Assembly (NCBI RefSeq): GCF_030253575.1
Contig: NC_080560.1
Coordinates: forward strand, 8,242,501 to 8,306,500
DNA: 64,000 bases
From: Rhododendron vialii
Taxonomy: Eukaryota; Streptophyta; Magnoliopsida; Ericales; Ericaceae
Direction of reading: 5' to 3'
Both the position numbers and the translations under genes were made by a program. How positions within the stretch are numbered: the first letter of the stretch is position 1; the number at the start of each line of letters is the position of its first letter. The notes beneath the pieces are model-generated. The model did no database searches. It was not told where the DNA came from and saw only the letters and a program-made list of their open reading frames with translations. Below, in pieces: positions 22,085-32,042 of this stretch.

Positions 22085-22680
22085 AGGATTTTGCATCTTT
22101 AAGTGGGATTCAATTACCACAAACAGGGCCTAATTATGCTTCTGAGGTTGTTGATGCCATAAAGAAAAATCTGAAAAGAAAGGTGTGTGGTTCAAAATTG
22201 CTGGCATGCAGGATTTTGAAACTGGAATTATCCGGGATGAGAATCTCAACGGTTTAGGCCGAATTTGAGTTCTATTATTGCCAAATTTTAAGCTCTCAAA
22301 AGTTAGACAATTTGTAGGCCATCTAATGTTTACGAGGTGGAAACCGACTTCTCTTGAATCAGCAAGCAAAGTTTCAGGTCCTGTTGCCACTATAGCTTCT
22401 GGTGATTTGTTCGATGTAGAAAGAAAGCTTGTGTCAGATTTTCTTTGGCTCCTCCTTAGTCTTAATTGCCGTCCTCCAACACTTGACATCCTCATTTTTT
22501 CCGTATAATATCCTTGTTTACGATTTCGTTAATGTTACCATGATTACGGCTTCCATTCTAGGGGAATTCATGTGGATATATGTTGAATTGCATTCCCCTG
22601 TTACTCTAGGATATTCAGATTAGTTGAATTCAAGAAGTTGGAAGTCTTCAAATGGTAGCTTTTCTTTTCTGTTTATTACT
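22085..22680 (+). pseudogene. Decayed partial copy of ARASP with its 3' flank
   Basis: Bases 22100-22420 follow the parent gene's 20370-20740 block by block: GGGATTCAATTACC, GGGCCTAATTATGCTTCTGAGG, a GAGAATCTCAACGG segment, AAGCTCTC and TTTCAGGTCCTGTTGCC. The copy covers the PDZ region and the start of the C-terminal half. It has frameshifts, a TGA after GGCCGAATT and a deletion of about 50 bp, and it lacks both zinc motifs. Similarity then continues through the 3' flank (GTTGAATTCAA and GGTAGCTTTTCT). Inclusion of the flank points to a DNA duplication, not retroposition, although the parent has no introns to test this. Confidence 0.75.
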
Positions 22681-23630
22681 GATAATCTTTCTCGGAGAGA
22701 AGCTCTGCTGTTACTAATACTTGTCTCTATAATCCTCCCCCTAATTCGTTGATTTTCATTTTTACGTTTTAGTATTTGGCAGATGGATTTGTCAATTTTA
22801 TAGTTTCTGTAAATATGGACAGTTCTGAGACAGTAGGGATGTAAAGGGTCCGATTGGTCGGTTAATAGGACAATTTCGCACCGAATCAATTGCTTGTATC
22901 TGTTTCTTAGTTCTATGAACCAAAAAACAACTGACAATTCTAAGTAGCCAAACTAAACCGTAAGGTATCGAAGTCACTCGGTTCGGTGTGATTGATTTGA
23001 GCTTCGTCCAAAAGTCCTTAAATGTATTTCGGTTTTCAGCTTGTCTCTTGTATTTTCATCCGATGTTTACGTATTACTGCAAGTCAGGTATCACTGTTGC
23101 ATGAAGATCGTGTGTTGTGTAGAGGGACTAGGATCATATGCTGGTGTTGAAGCTCTTCTAGTATCGGTTCGGTTCGGGCTTTTTGGTTGGCACGATGCAA
23201 AGTTGGAAATGCATGCGAATAGCGCATGTCAACGGCCGTTTTCCAACGAAACGCAATTACATTTCCTCCACCCATTCATATGATTGGCTATATATACCAA
23301 AAATTCTGTATCCTCATTATCTCTATCTCCATTCCGTTTATTTCGCCGGACAAATAAACAAGCCCTCAGGGCCCTCACCACTCCTCCTACTTCGAAATCG
23401 AATGCGGTTACTTTGTTGTTCACTTGACATTGTTTGATGTCCCCGAAATGGAAAAACATCCCAAAAGACACGACCTACATTGTCTATTTTGGCCCTCTAT
23501 GCACTTCTAAATGACTCTGTGGAAGCAAATATATTAGTAGGACCGAAATAGGATCGACCAAAGTGGTTATGCAATCATCAGCAGCTAAGACTCTGTTCTG
23601 CATATTTTTAGTTTACTTCTGATATCAAAA
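22681..23630. other. Intergenic, no gene recognised
   Basis: The stretch at about 22840-23030 (GGTCCGATTGGTCGG, CGGTTCGGTGTGATTG) has the texture of a dispersed plant repeat. Short frames around 23041-23471 overlap on both strands and show no conserved features. Confidence 0.35.
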
Positions 23631-23634
23631 CCTA

Positions 23635-23965
23635 AAGTCTCATTGGAGCGCCATTCCTCCTACAAAGAGGCACCGGAGAGAAGGTCGAACGCTAATTCCT
23701 GATTGAAGGGATGAGAGCGAACACAAGGCTTCGAAGACCAGAATCAGGAAAGCCGACGGGAACAACAACGGAGGAGTGATTTGAGTGATTTTGACAAGTA
23801 CGAGATCTCGCTTAAAGTACAGAAACGGGCCCACGAACGGTAATGAATGGTCAGACTAGCCAACCGGGACTCCCTTCATAGGCCAACAAGAAGAAATACC
23901 AGGCCGAAGAGAGAAAGCCGAAAGAATCTTTCTCAGAGGGGCGGGAATATCCAAAAGCGGCATTT
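23635..23965. other. Candidate organelle (mitochondrial) DNA insertion
   Basis: This stretch is clearly richer in G and C than its neighbours. It is full of short words typical of plant mitochondrial spacer DNA (GAGAGAAAGCCGAAAG, GGCACCGGAGAGAAGGTCG, GCTTCGAAGACCAG). It has no coding frame, and the composition changes sharply at both ends. The call rests on sequence texture only. Confidence 0.35.
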
Positions 23966-25143
23966 GCTTAAAAAAGAATTACGTTAGTTTGATGTAAAAA
24001 ACTGGGACAATTTGATTCACGAAACAATTTGTTTTGCAATTTTGAAGTAGAGTACGGCCATCTATTGTTTGTGTCAAAAATTTAACTAGCAAGTACAAAT
24101 ATTTCCCTTTTGTGTAGTGTGTACTGTGTACACACAATGTCTATAATGAATCAATAGGAGTCCAACATTTTGAGGAGTTCCAACTTTTTGACAGAACTTT
24201 AGATTACATGCTTAAGACTTCCTGGTCTAGCTAAATCAAATAATGCTAACACCTATTTTGACACCTTTTGTTTTTAGAGTCCTAGCAAACGATCGGAGCC
24301 GTTCAATGTGTATTTTTCAGCAATAAAGACGAAGCACGTGTCATAATATTACGCAATCTAGAGACAAATGCTATAATTCCTCATTTAAATCCTCATAATC
24401 CCCTAACAACTCCACGAATTTAAGAGATGGAATCAAAATCACGAAGAGCATCATTCGATGTTGGGAACTCTCCGGTATTCTTATACTAATTGGGAGTAAT
24501 ACGTACTTACGATGCGTTAATGCGACACTGTTGTTACCAAATTTACGACCCCTGCAAAGGCGGAGTAAATATTTTGACTCGTGGGACCACAACAAAAAGA
24601 AAGAAAGAAGCACCCCCGCATACCATTACGATTTTATTCCAGTACTCTACTGTTTTTTTTTTTTTATAATCTCCATTTATTTTTTTATTTGATAGAACTG
24701 AAAAAATATTTTCCGGGCAGTGATACATTGATCAAAACTCACTAGCTATTAAACTGAAAAGTCCACGTAGAAGGGTTTTCTAATTCAGAACTTGCCATGT
24801 AAAAGGGAAAAAAGAAGAAGAAGAGGAAGTGCATTCTACTTAAGAAGGTGGATTAATGCAACATTTAGCACCCTATTAATTCTTTTTTACCTTGAGATAC
24901 TTGTTGCAGTACCACTGCTTTTGTGTTTATTCTGATTCGATGGTTGGTGACGGCATTAAGTTTATTTGTCTCCAACAATGCCAAATTCAAAATGTCATTC
25001 GAGATAGAGACAACAATTTGTCCTAGATTTTGAGAATTGGACACTCAATTTTTTCACATTATGTAGCAAACAAAACAATCGGAGTCCCTTGTAATTGTAA
25101 TACTAGTTTCTTACCGTGAATATATATTGTTTCCGTAATTGTA
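23966..25143. other. Intergenic, no gene recognised
   Basis: AT-rich spacer. No coding frame with conserved features and no repeat with clear ends was found. Confidence 0.4.
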
Positions 25144-25414
25144 CTCCCTCCGTCTCTTATTTAGAGTTCAGTATTTCATTTTGGACTGTCCCTTAATAAG
25201 TGTCCATTTTGTAAAGTTAGTAGGTAAAAGTTTGTGCATTGTCTATTTTGCCCCTAAAAGTAGATTCCATTTTGAAAAGTTAGCGAGTAAAAGTGTAATG
25301 ATGATGGGTAAGTAGAGAAAGTGGAGGAAAAAGTTGATATGAAAGGTATAATGATGATGTATTTTTAATAAGTTGGAGTTACGAAGCAGGACACTTAAAA
25401 AATGACGGAGGGAG
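25144..25414. mobile_element. Stowaway MITE (Tc1/mariner type), copy 1
   Basis: It starts CTCCCTCCGTC and ends GACGGAGGGAG, a perfect 11-bp terminal inverted repeat. It is flanked by the TA duplication (25142-25143 and 25415-25416). At 271 bp it is non-coding and AT-rich, the classic plant Stowaway pattern. A second copy in the opposite orientation lies at 46647-46918. Confidence 0.92.
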
Positions 25415-25416
25415 TA

Positions 25417-25980
25417 ATAGTTTTGACCATCCTTGCCAAACGGCGTGGGTTTTCGGCGTTGCGTTCGACTGCGGTCCTCTTCTTGCTTCAGATCTGGTTT
25501 TCGCTAACCCTAGCCTTGTTATGTTTTGGTGGTTTGGAGCATGCGTGTGTTATCGTCTGGGCTTCTCCAGGCGGTGATGGTGGCGGCAGATGGTGGTGGT
25601 TGGAGGCTATTTTTGGGCAGTTGTGTTCATGGATGATCTGCGGCTGTCAGTGGTTGCTGGTTTTTTGCAGGTGCGGCATGGGCGGCGGCGGCAGTGGTCG
25701 AAGGTGCGTTTGGTCAGGTTGCTAGGGTTAGGGTTTGGTTTTGGTCTGGGTTTCGCCCATTTTGGTGTTTTTTGTTGGTTCCTTACCAACATTAGGCTTT
25801 TAGGTGTTTTTTTCTCTTGGTTTGGGCTTCGCCTGTTAGACCTAAATCAGTTCCTCCACATGGTTAGGAGATGAGAGTCTTGGATAGTCAAACCGGTGTA
25901 TCTAAAACCCTATTAGCTCTTTGTACACCGTGTTATGAGTTAATGAATCTATCTTTTTGCCATTTCAAAAAAATAAAAAA
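25417..25980 (+). mobile_element. Retroposon with A-rich tail
   Basis: A G-rich block (GGTGGTGG, GGCGGCGGCGG, GGGTTAGGGTTTGG) ends in a 3'-UTR-like stretch and an A-rich tail (TTTCAAAAAAATAAAAAA). The sequence after the tail, TGTTTCTGTAATGTA (25981-), repeats the sequence left of the Stowaway element, TGTTTCCGTAATTGTA (25128-25143), with one mismatch and one indel. This fits a target duplication bracketing both. The composition resembles the 3' part of the LINE-derived retroposon at 39.7-40.1 kb. Confidence 0.45.
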
Positions 25981-26650
25981 TGTTTCTGTAATGTAATATT
26001 TTTTGTTTGGTAATGCATGATGTTCTTGTGTGCTTCTCCCACAGTCATTTCACACGCTTACGAGTGGGGGTAAGGTGGCCCTAAGAATTGTTGATAATAA
26101 GAAACGAACTTGAGACCTTAGAATGAAGCAAACACTTAAGTTCCAGGACAACCAAGACCACTTGCCAAACCCCTTGGGGTTAAACTGTACTGTAATTTAT
26201 GCTATTATCAGAGCCGGCCAAGGCACAAGGCCCACGAGGCTTGGGCCTCGGGCATCTCTGAGATGCCCAATATTTTGGGGCATCCCAATTTTTTTAGTAT
26301 TTGGCTTGTGTAGGACTCTATTTAGGAAATGCTTAGTCCAAGTTTCAGAAGCAAGGCCCAGTCTTTTAAGCATTGGTACTGAGGTAGTAGGACTTTCTAC
26401 TTATAAAAGATTATTTGCCTTCATTGTTTCCTTCAACTAGCGATGTGGGACTATAGGCAGAAGGATTTGTTTTGTAACTTGTTTGTCTCATATCAATAGA
26501 GCAAAGGCTCAATTGGCAAAGTGCTCACCTATAAAGTCTTCTACTCCACCTGTTCCATTTGCTCGCAAAGTGATTGCATGTGAAAGCAACACATAGGCAA
26601 CACGTATCGGAATTAAAATTAAAATTATTTTGATAGGAAATTTCAAATTT

Positions 26651-26681
<31 letters not shown>

Positions 26682-26684
<3 letters not shown>

Positions 26685-27053
26685 GCAGTTCCGAGGACAA
26701 CTAATTATACATCTAAAAAAATACTTCATAGTTTCCGATCAAATTTTAATGATCCGAGCTGCTCAATATGATCAAAACATGATTTTAAGAGTATCCCAAA
26801 AAATAAGCAAAAAAAAAAGAAGGGAAAGACTTGATCTGAGCAGTTTTTAGCTTAGATTTGATGAATGGTTCAATTAAAAACTGCTCAAAACAAGCATTTT
26901 TTGGTCATATTTTTTGCTTATTTCTCACAGGCACCCTTAAAATTACATTTTGCACATATTGAACGGTTCGGATCATAAAAATTTGATCGGGAATTATAAG
27001 ATTGAGATTTGAGGTATTTTTTTAAGTGTTTAATTGGTTATCCACTGAACCGC
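26682..27053. mobile_element. Fold-back MITE within TA/GT microsatellite
   Basis: Left arm GGGCAGTTCCGAGGACAACT and right arm, read in reverse, GGGGCGGTTCAGTGGATAAC are similar. The similarity continues for about 130 bp (TTAATGATCCGAGC against TTATGATCCGAACC). The element is bordered by a TA repeat (about 26652-26681) and a GT/TA repeat (about 27054-27085). No protein is encoded. Confidence 0.65.
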
Positions 27054-27249
27054 CCCGTGTGTGTGTGTGTGTATATATATATATATGTATATGTATTAGT
27101 CAAGGGGATTTAATACTATAGTTTTGGCTTTCTCTGACTTTTTTTTTTTGTAAAAATTGTCAAGCGTTTAGGGCATCATTCTTAGAATAAGCCTTGGGCA
27201 CCCAAATGCCTTGGGCTAGCCTTGGTTATTATTAATATCTTATTGGTCA

Positions 27250-28105
27250 TTTTCTCCCTCAAGAAAAGAGAGATGGCACTTAATACAATGTAATAGTTGT
27301 TAAGGAAATATAGTCTCACATTACTTTATAGTAAAATTAATACATGTGTGATCACTTAATAATATTTGGAATTTCTTTACTCATTATCAATTAATTTTGA
27401 AATCAATATAAAGTTTCCACAAAGGTCATTAGGGGCCAGAAACGGGATTGTATATCCGCCTCATCTCAACAACAGGTGCATCCCACAATATGGAATCTCA
27501 ATTTTGTACATCTAAAAAGGGTCACATTTCGAACCATTTTTTTTGAACGGCACATTTCGAACCATTATTTCGACAAATGCTAATTTCATCGCTTTTTGTA
27601 AGCACTATAGGTGCATATATTTTTTACTAGACATTTTTATATTTTAAACTAAAGAAAATTCATTAAATTCAATTGTCACTTGACTAGTCCATACAGAAAT
27701 TTGTTCTGATTTTAATTGAGACTTTACAAGCAGCCGGTGAAATTGGTCCTCCCATGAGAGAGAGATTGCACTTAATACATTGTAATAATGTAATGTGAAC
27801 AAAGGGCATTATGTGAAATGAAAATTGTATATCCGTCTCATCTCACAAAATGGATTCCACAATAGAATCTCAATTTGTACATCTCCTAATTACTAATTTT
27901 ACATAATTTGTAAAAAGGGCCCCATTTCGAACCATTGTTTCGACAGATGCTAATTTCACCCTTTTTTGTCAGCACTCTATGGGTGTATATATTTCTTAAC
28001 TAGACATTTTTATATTTGAAACTAAAGTAAAATCATTAAATTCAATTACCCCATTGACAATTGCTCTGGTTTTAATTGAGTCTCCTGTACGTAGGTGGTG
28101 AGAAG
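27250..28105. repeat. Tandem segmental duplication upstream of the MYB gene
   Basis: Two diverged copies (about 27250-27748 and 27749-28105) share, in order, GCACTTAATACA, TTGTATATCCG, GAATCTCAATTT, CATTTCGAACCATT, CTAATTTCA, CTAGACATTTTTATATTT and GGTTTTAATTGAG or close variants. The second copy ends about 160 bp before the TATA box. No gene lies inside. Divergence is moderate, with several indels. Confidence 0.7.
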
Positions 28106-28262
28106 CCGATAAAAAAAAGAGAGAGTAGACGGTGAGATTAATTTCTTAAAAATTAGTCGATGTACATGTAAATTAGCCGCGACGTCTAAATGGTAAAAAA
28201 AGGCTAAAAAAAAAAAGAGAAATAATAAGCATGCAATTCGGAGCGAAATACAAGGTCACACC

Positions 28263-28270
28263 TATAAATA
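28263..28270 (+). promoter_or_regulatory. TATA box of the GAMYB-like gene
   Basis: TATAAATA, followed by a CT-rich leader (CT tract at about 28330-28372). The ATG at 28668 implies a 5' UTR of about 370 nt, or a 5'-UTR intron that I could not place. Confidence 0.55.
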
Positions 28271-28667
28271 CTCCCAATCCTCTCTCAACTTTATCAAGCC
28301 CCCCATCCCCTACTTTGGCCCCCAGTTCCATCTCTCTCTCTCTCCTCCTCTCTGTGTCTCTTTCTCTCTCTCCCTTCAATTCCTCTCCTTCTCTCCACTT
28401 TCTCCCCCACTTTTCTTCATTTTTCAAGCAAAAACAAAATAGGTGACTGCAAACCATACCCCTCCTTTGTCTCACTCACCTCTCTCTTCAACCCCTTCCT
28501 CTCTCTCACTAGAGGAGAGAAGAGAAACTTGATTTCATTTTCTCATTCTCATAGCCGCTAAAAAAACTAGCAGACCATTGTTTCTCTCTTTCGAAAACGA
28601 GTAACACAAACAAAACAAAAAAGAAAACAACGCAAACACACAAATTATCTTCTTCTTCTTTTTTTTA

Positions 28668-29056
28668 ATGCATAACCAACATTTGAATCAAGAACACAGA
28701 AGGAAAATGGTATCGGGTGCGGGGAGTGGATCGAGGGTCAACGGTGGTGGTCGCAGTGGGTTGGAGGAGGGGGCGGCGAAGAAGGGGCCGTGGACGGCGG
28801 CGGAGGATGCGATCTTGATGGAGTACGTGAGGAAGCACGGTGAAGGGAACTGGAACTCGGTCCAGAGGAATTCTGGGCTGTTGAGATGTGGAAAAAGTTG
28901 CAGGCTGAGGTGGGCTAACCATTTGAGGCCTAATCTGAAGAAGGGTTCATTTTCTCCTGAGGAGGAAAGGCTCATCATTCAGCTCCATGCTAAGCTTGGT
29001 AACAAATGGGCTCGCATGGCCTCCCAGGTTCTCTCTCCCTCCCTCCCTCCCTCTCC

Positions 29057-29116
<60 letters not shown>

Positions 29117-29289
29117 CATCACCTTATACATCTTCCACTTCAAGGCCAGGTCTTCTGTACCAAAATCTTGATGTAAATTTTCAGCCATAGGTTCATGTGA
29201 CATGCCAGACACATGAATCTCAATTCTTGAGAAGTGAATTTAATAGCTGAAAAGACACCAAGACAAAGAGACAGATGACCTGGACCATG

Positions 29290-29340
<51 letters not shown>

Positions 29341-30045
29341 TTTCATCACCTCATAGATCTTCCACTTCAAGGCCAGGTCTTCTGTACCAAAATTTTGGTG
29401 TAAATTTTCAGTCATAGGTTCATGAAATTCTCCAGAACACATGAATCTCAATTCCTTTTCTGTTTTTTTTGAAACGATGAATCTCAATTCTTGAGAAGTG
29501 AATTTAATGGCTGAAAATACACCAAGACATAGAGACAGATGGCTTGGCCCGTGCATCCTCTACTTCTCTCTCTCTCTTCCTTTGAAAAAATCTAAGTATT
29601 AGTAAAATGTTTTTCTTTTTAATTTCCCGTTCCTTTTGGTTGAAGGCTTTTTTATTTCCCTTGTCAATGAAAGATTTCAGATTCTTGGGTGGGCTCTTGA
29701 ATGAGGTTATTTTTGTTTGAGAAACAAGGCTCATTAGGAATATTATTGTAATTTTGAGATCACCCGCAGTTAATCTGATGGACACCAGATTCTATAAATT
29801 TGTGAAGGATGAACGTTATTTTATACATAAATAATAATAATAATAATCATGTTTTAACGCCCTTTGAAGCATTCTTATGATGATTTTGTTGCAATCGAAT
29901 TATGAACATGATTTTCAATCAAAGTATTTGGCCAACATTTTTGTTCTCCACTAGGTTTCTTGAGTTGAATGGGTCAATTCTTCTTAGTCTTTGGTTGAGC
30001 TCTGCAACCATGATTTGGATTTGTTTATACCTGTAGATGTTTCCA

Positions 30046-30114
<69 letters not shown>

Positions 30115-32042
30115 GTTCTCAACTTCCTTCTCCTGCTGCTTCTTTTTTGGCATATACCTCTTCATTTGTCTTTTTACTTCTTTATTTTCTTCTCTGATCT
30201 ATCTTTGTCACATTCACGAATAAGTTTTACGTTTTTGTGTTCATAGCTTCCTGGTAGAACAGACAATGAGATAAAGAACTATTGGAACACCAGAGTAAAA
30301 AGACTCCAACGCGCCGGATTACCAGTTTACCCCGACGACATCCCCATACAATTTGATCAACCCCAACCAACATACCCCAACTCTTCATCAAATTACAAAT
30401 TTAACCCCTCCCTCGCCCTCTTCGATCGATTCCCCCAATCAAAATTGGCAAACCCTTTCCAACCCCGATCAAGTTCTTCATTTCTCTCCGATCCCAACGA
30501 TCAATACAATTTTTTCCATGAGAATTTCCCATCGAAATCCCATGTTTCGCGGTTTTCTACGTCACCCTCAACAATTTATATTGACACCTTTCAATATAGC
30601 CCACTTGGTTTAGTCCCCACCGCGAAAACCGGGCTCCCTTCAATCCAACCACCGGCACTTGGGGCGGTTACACCGGATTCTTCGGGGTCCACTGGCGGCG
30701 ACGGTGGTGTTGGTGATTCTTACATGAATGGACCACCATTTGAAGTTGATGAATATTGTGATATTGCACCTGAAATGGGAAATAGTGGCTTGCTTGATGC
30801 TCTACTAGAGGAGTCTAAAGCTTTGGTGGAAGCAGAAAAAATGAAGGTGGAAATATCAATGAATAGTGGGAAATGCAAGGGTATAAGTGAATCTGATTCA
30901 AGTTCTGCTCATTCATCCGTTGGTGAGTCTTTTGCTCATTTTCTATACTTCCAAAAACTATATTTATTTATGGTGTCTTAATTTCTTACACAGCAATTAA
31001 ATCTAGAATCGTATTTAATTGTGATCCTCCAAATTTCTGATCGATGCCTGGTTGAATTTTGCTGCATAGTTATAATTAATGAAGCGCAACTCCCATTTCT
31101 ATTTACAAAAAGTCTACAACCACACTTTAAAACACAACTAAAACAACTGCGTTCAGAGCCGTTCGATTGCATGTAGACATATGTGCATCGAAAGGCTCCA
31201 GATGCACACAGTTGCGTTCGGAGTCGTGTTTTAAAATTGTGTTGGCAGCATTGCTCTTTTGTTTATGAATTTCATTGTTTCTATAGATCCTATGTCTTAT
31301 TTAATTATGTAAATATGGTAATTATTGCTTATTATCGGGGTAATAAGCAATGATTGAACAAGCAATTTCAAACTTTATTTACTCATTTTCATGAATGAAT
31401 TTTGGATTAAATGCTTTAACATGATCGATCCAAGTTGTACGATACAGATAATCTTCCCCGGAATTGCTTTGGCTCAATCCATCAGGTGGACCCATTGCTT
31501 GGTTACTTCAATCCGATTCAGCAACGAATATTAATTTAATGTCACACGTACCTCTTTTTGTTTTGCGTAATTGATTTACGAATTTACTGTCGCTTGAACG
31601 CCATTTAAAGTATCCATAGCTTGAATTAATGAATTGAAATGAGATTTTGTGTAATATCCCACTTGTTTAATTTTGTACATTTTCTATATAATGTTGCTAT
31701 TTGTAACAAATTAATAATATACCTGCAATTAATTTCTACTCACATATAGGGATGAAGGCAAAGGACCCGTTGGAAGATATGAATCCCATGGATGATGATT
31801 TGTCTAGCCTGCTCAACAACTTCCCCTTAACTGTGCCTGTCCCGGATTGGTATCACGAAGCAGCAAATGCCAAGAGTTCAAATGGGGAATCGTCAAAAAC
31901 CAACGACGTCGCAGATTCAGGATTCGATACGCCGCCAACGGACGATTTTCCGTCTCCTTTTGTGACCACCTTGGAAACATCAAACCCTAAGTGGAGTACT
32001 CTAGGGCCGTCTTGTTGGAACAACATGCCCGACATATGTTGA
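28668..32042 (+). CDS. R2R3-MYB transcription factor, GAMYB-like (subgroup 18)
   Basis: Three exons: 28668-29027, 30247-30922 and 31750-32042, all with GT-AG introns, encoding 442 residues. R2 (about 38-90) has KKGPWTAAED and GNWNSVQRNSGLLRCGKSC; R3 (about 91-141) has KKGSFSPEEERLI and GRTDNEIKNYWNTR. The RWANHLRPNLKKG linker and QRAGLPVYP after R3 mark the GAMYB group. The C-terminus ends LGPSCWNNMPDIC, close to the group's conserved WNNMP ending. The intron after the R3 segment WARMASQ is in the usual place. Members act in the nucleus in gibberellin signalling, anther/pollen and seed development, and are held down by miR159; the matching site is present in exon 2. The start could also be the Met at 28707. 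Which paralogue this is (MYB33/65 or MYB97/101/120 type) cannot be decided by eye. Confidence 0.9.
29064..29580 (+). repeat. Duplicated 235-bp unit with CT tracts in MYB intron 1
   Basis: A pure CT run (about 29064-29111) is followed by about 180 bp of unique sequence (TTTTCATCACCTTATACATC start), then a second CT run (29293-29336) and the same unique sequence again, about 90% alike. A short internal repeat of ATGAATCTCAATTC is found in the second copy. A third CT run lies at 30049-30112. Confidence 0.85.
30630..30650 (+). promoter_or_regulatory. miR159 target site in exon 2 of the MYB gene
   Basis: The bases GCTCCCTTCAATCCAA (30634-30649) are perfectly complementary to miR159a as remembered. 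Mismatches fall only at the outer positions and one G:U pair. The codons read TGLPSIQ, matching the conserved LELPSIQ site of GAMYB proteins. It predicts cleavage between the bases pairing with miRNA positions 10 and 11. Confidence 0.85.

Noticed and set aside
26505..26575. tRNA-like CTCAATTGGCAAAGTGCTC stretch
   Set aside because: No matching B box or cloverleaf could be drawn.
26208..27240. Possible larger element with AGCCGGCCAAGG and CCAAGGCTAGCCCAAGG ends around the fold-back MITE
   Set aside because: The two ends are only loosely alike and no target duplication was seen.
31130..31240. Weak hairpin in MYB intron 2 (GAGCCGTTCGATTGCATG and its approximate inverse)
   Set aside because: Pairing is broken by several indels; a miRNA-type precursor or MITE could not be supported.
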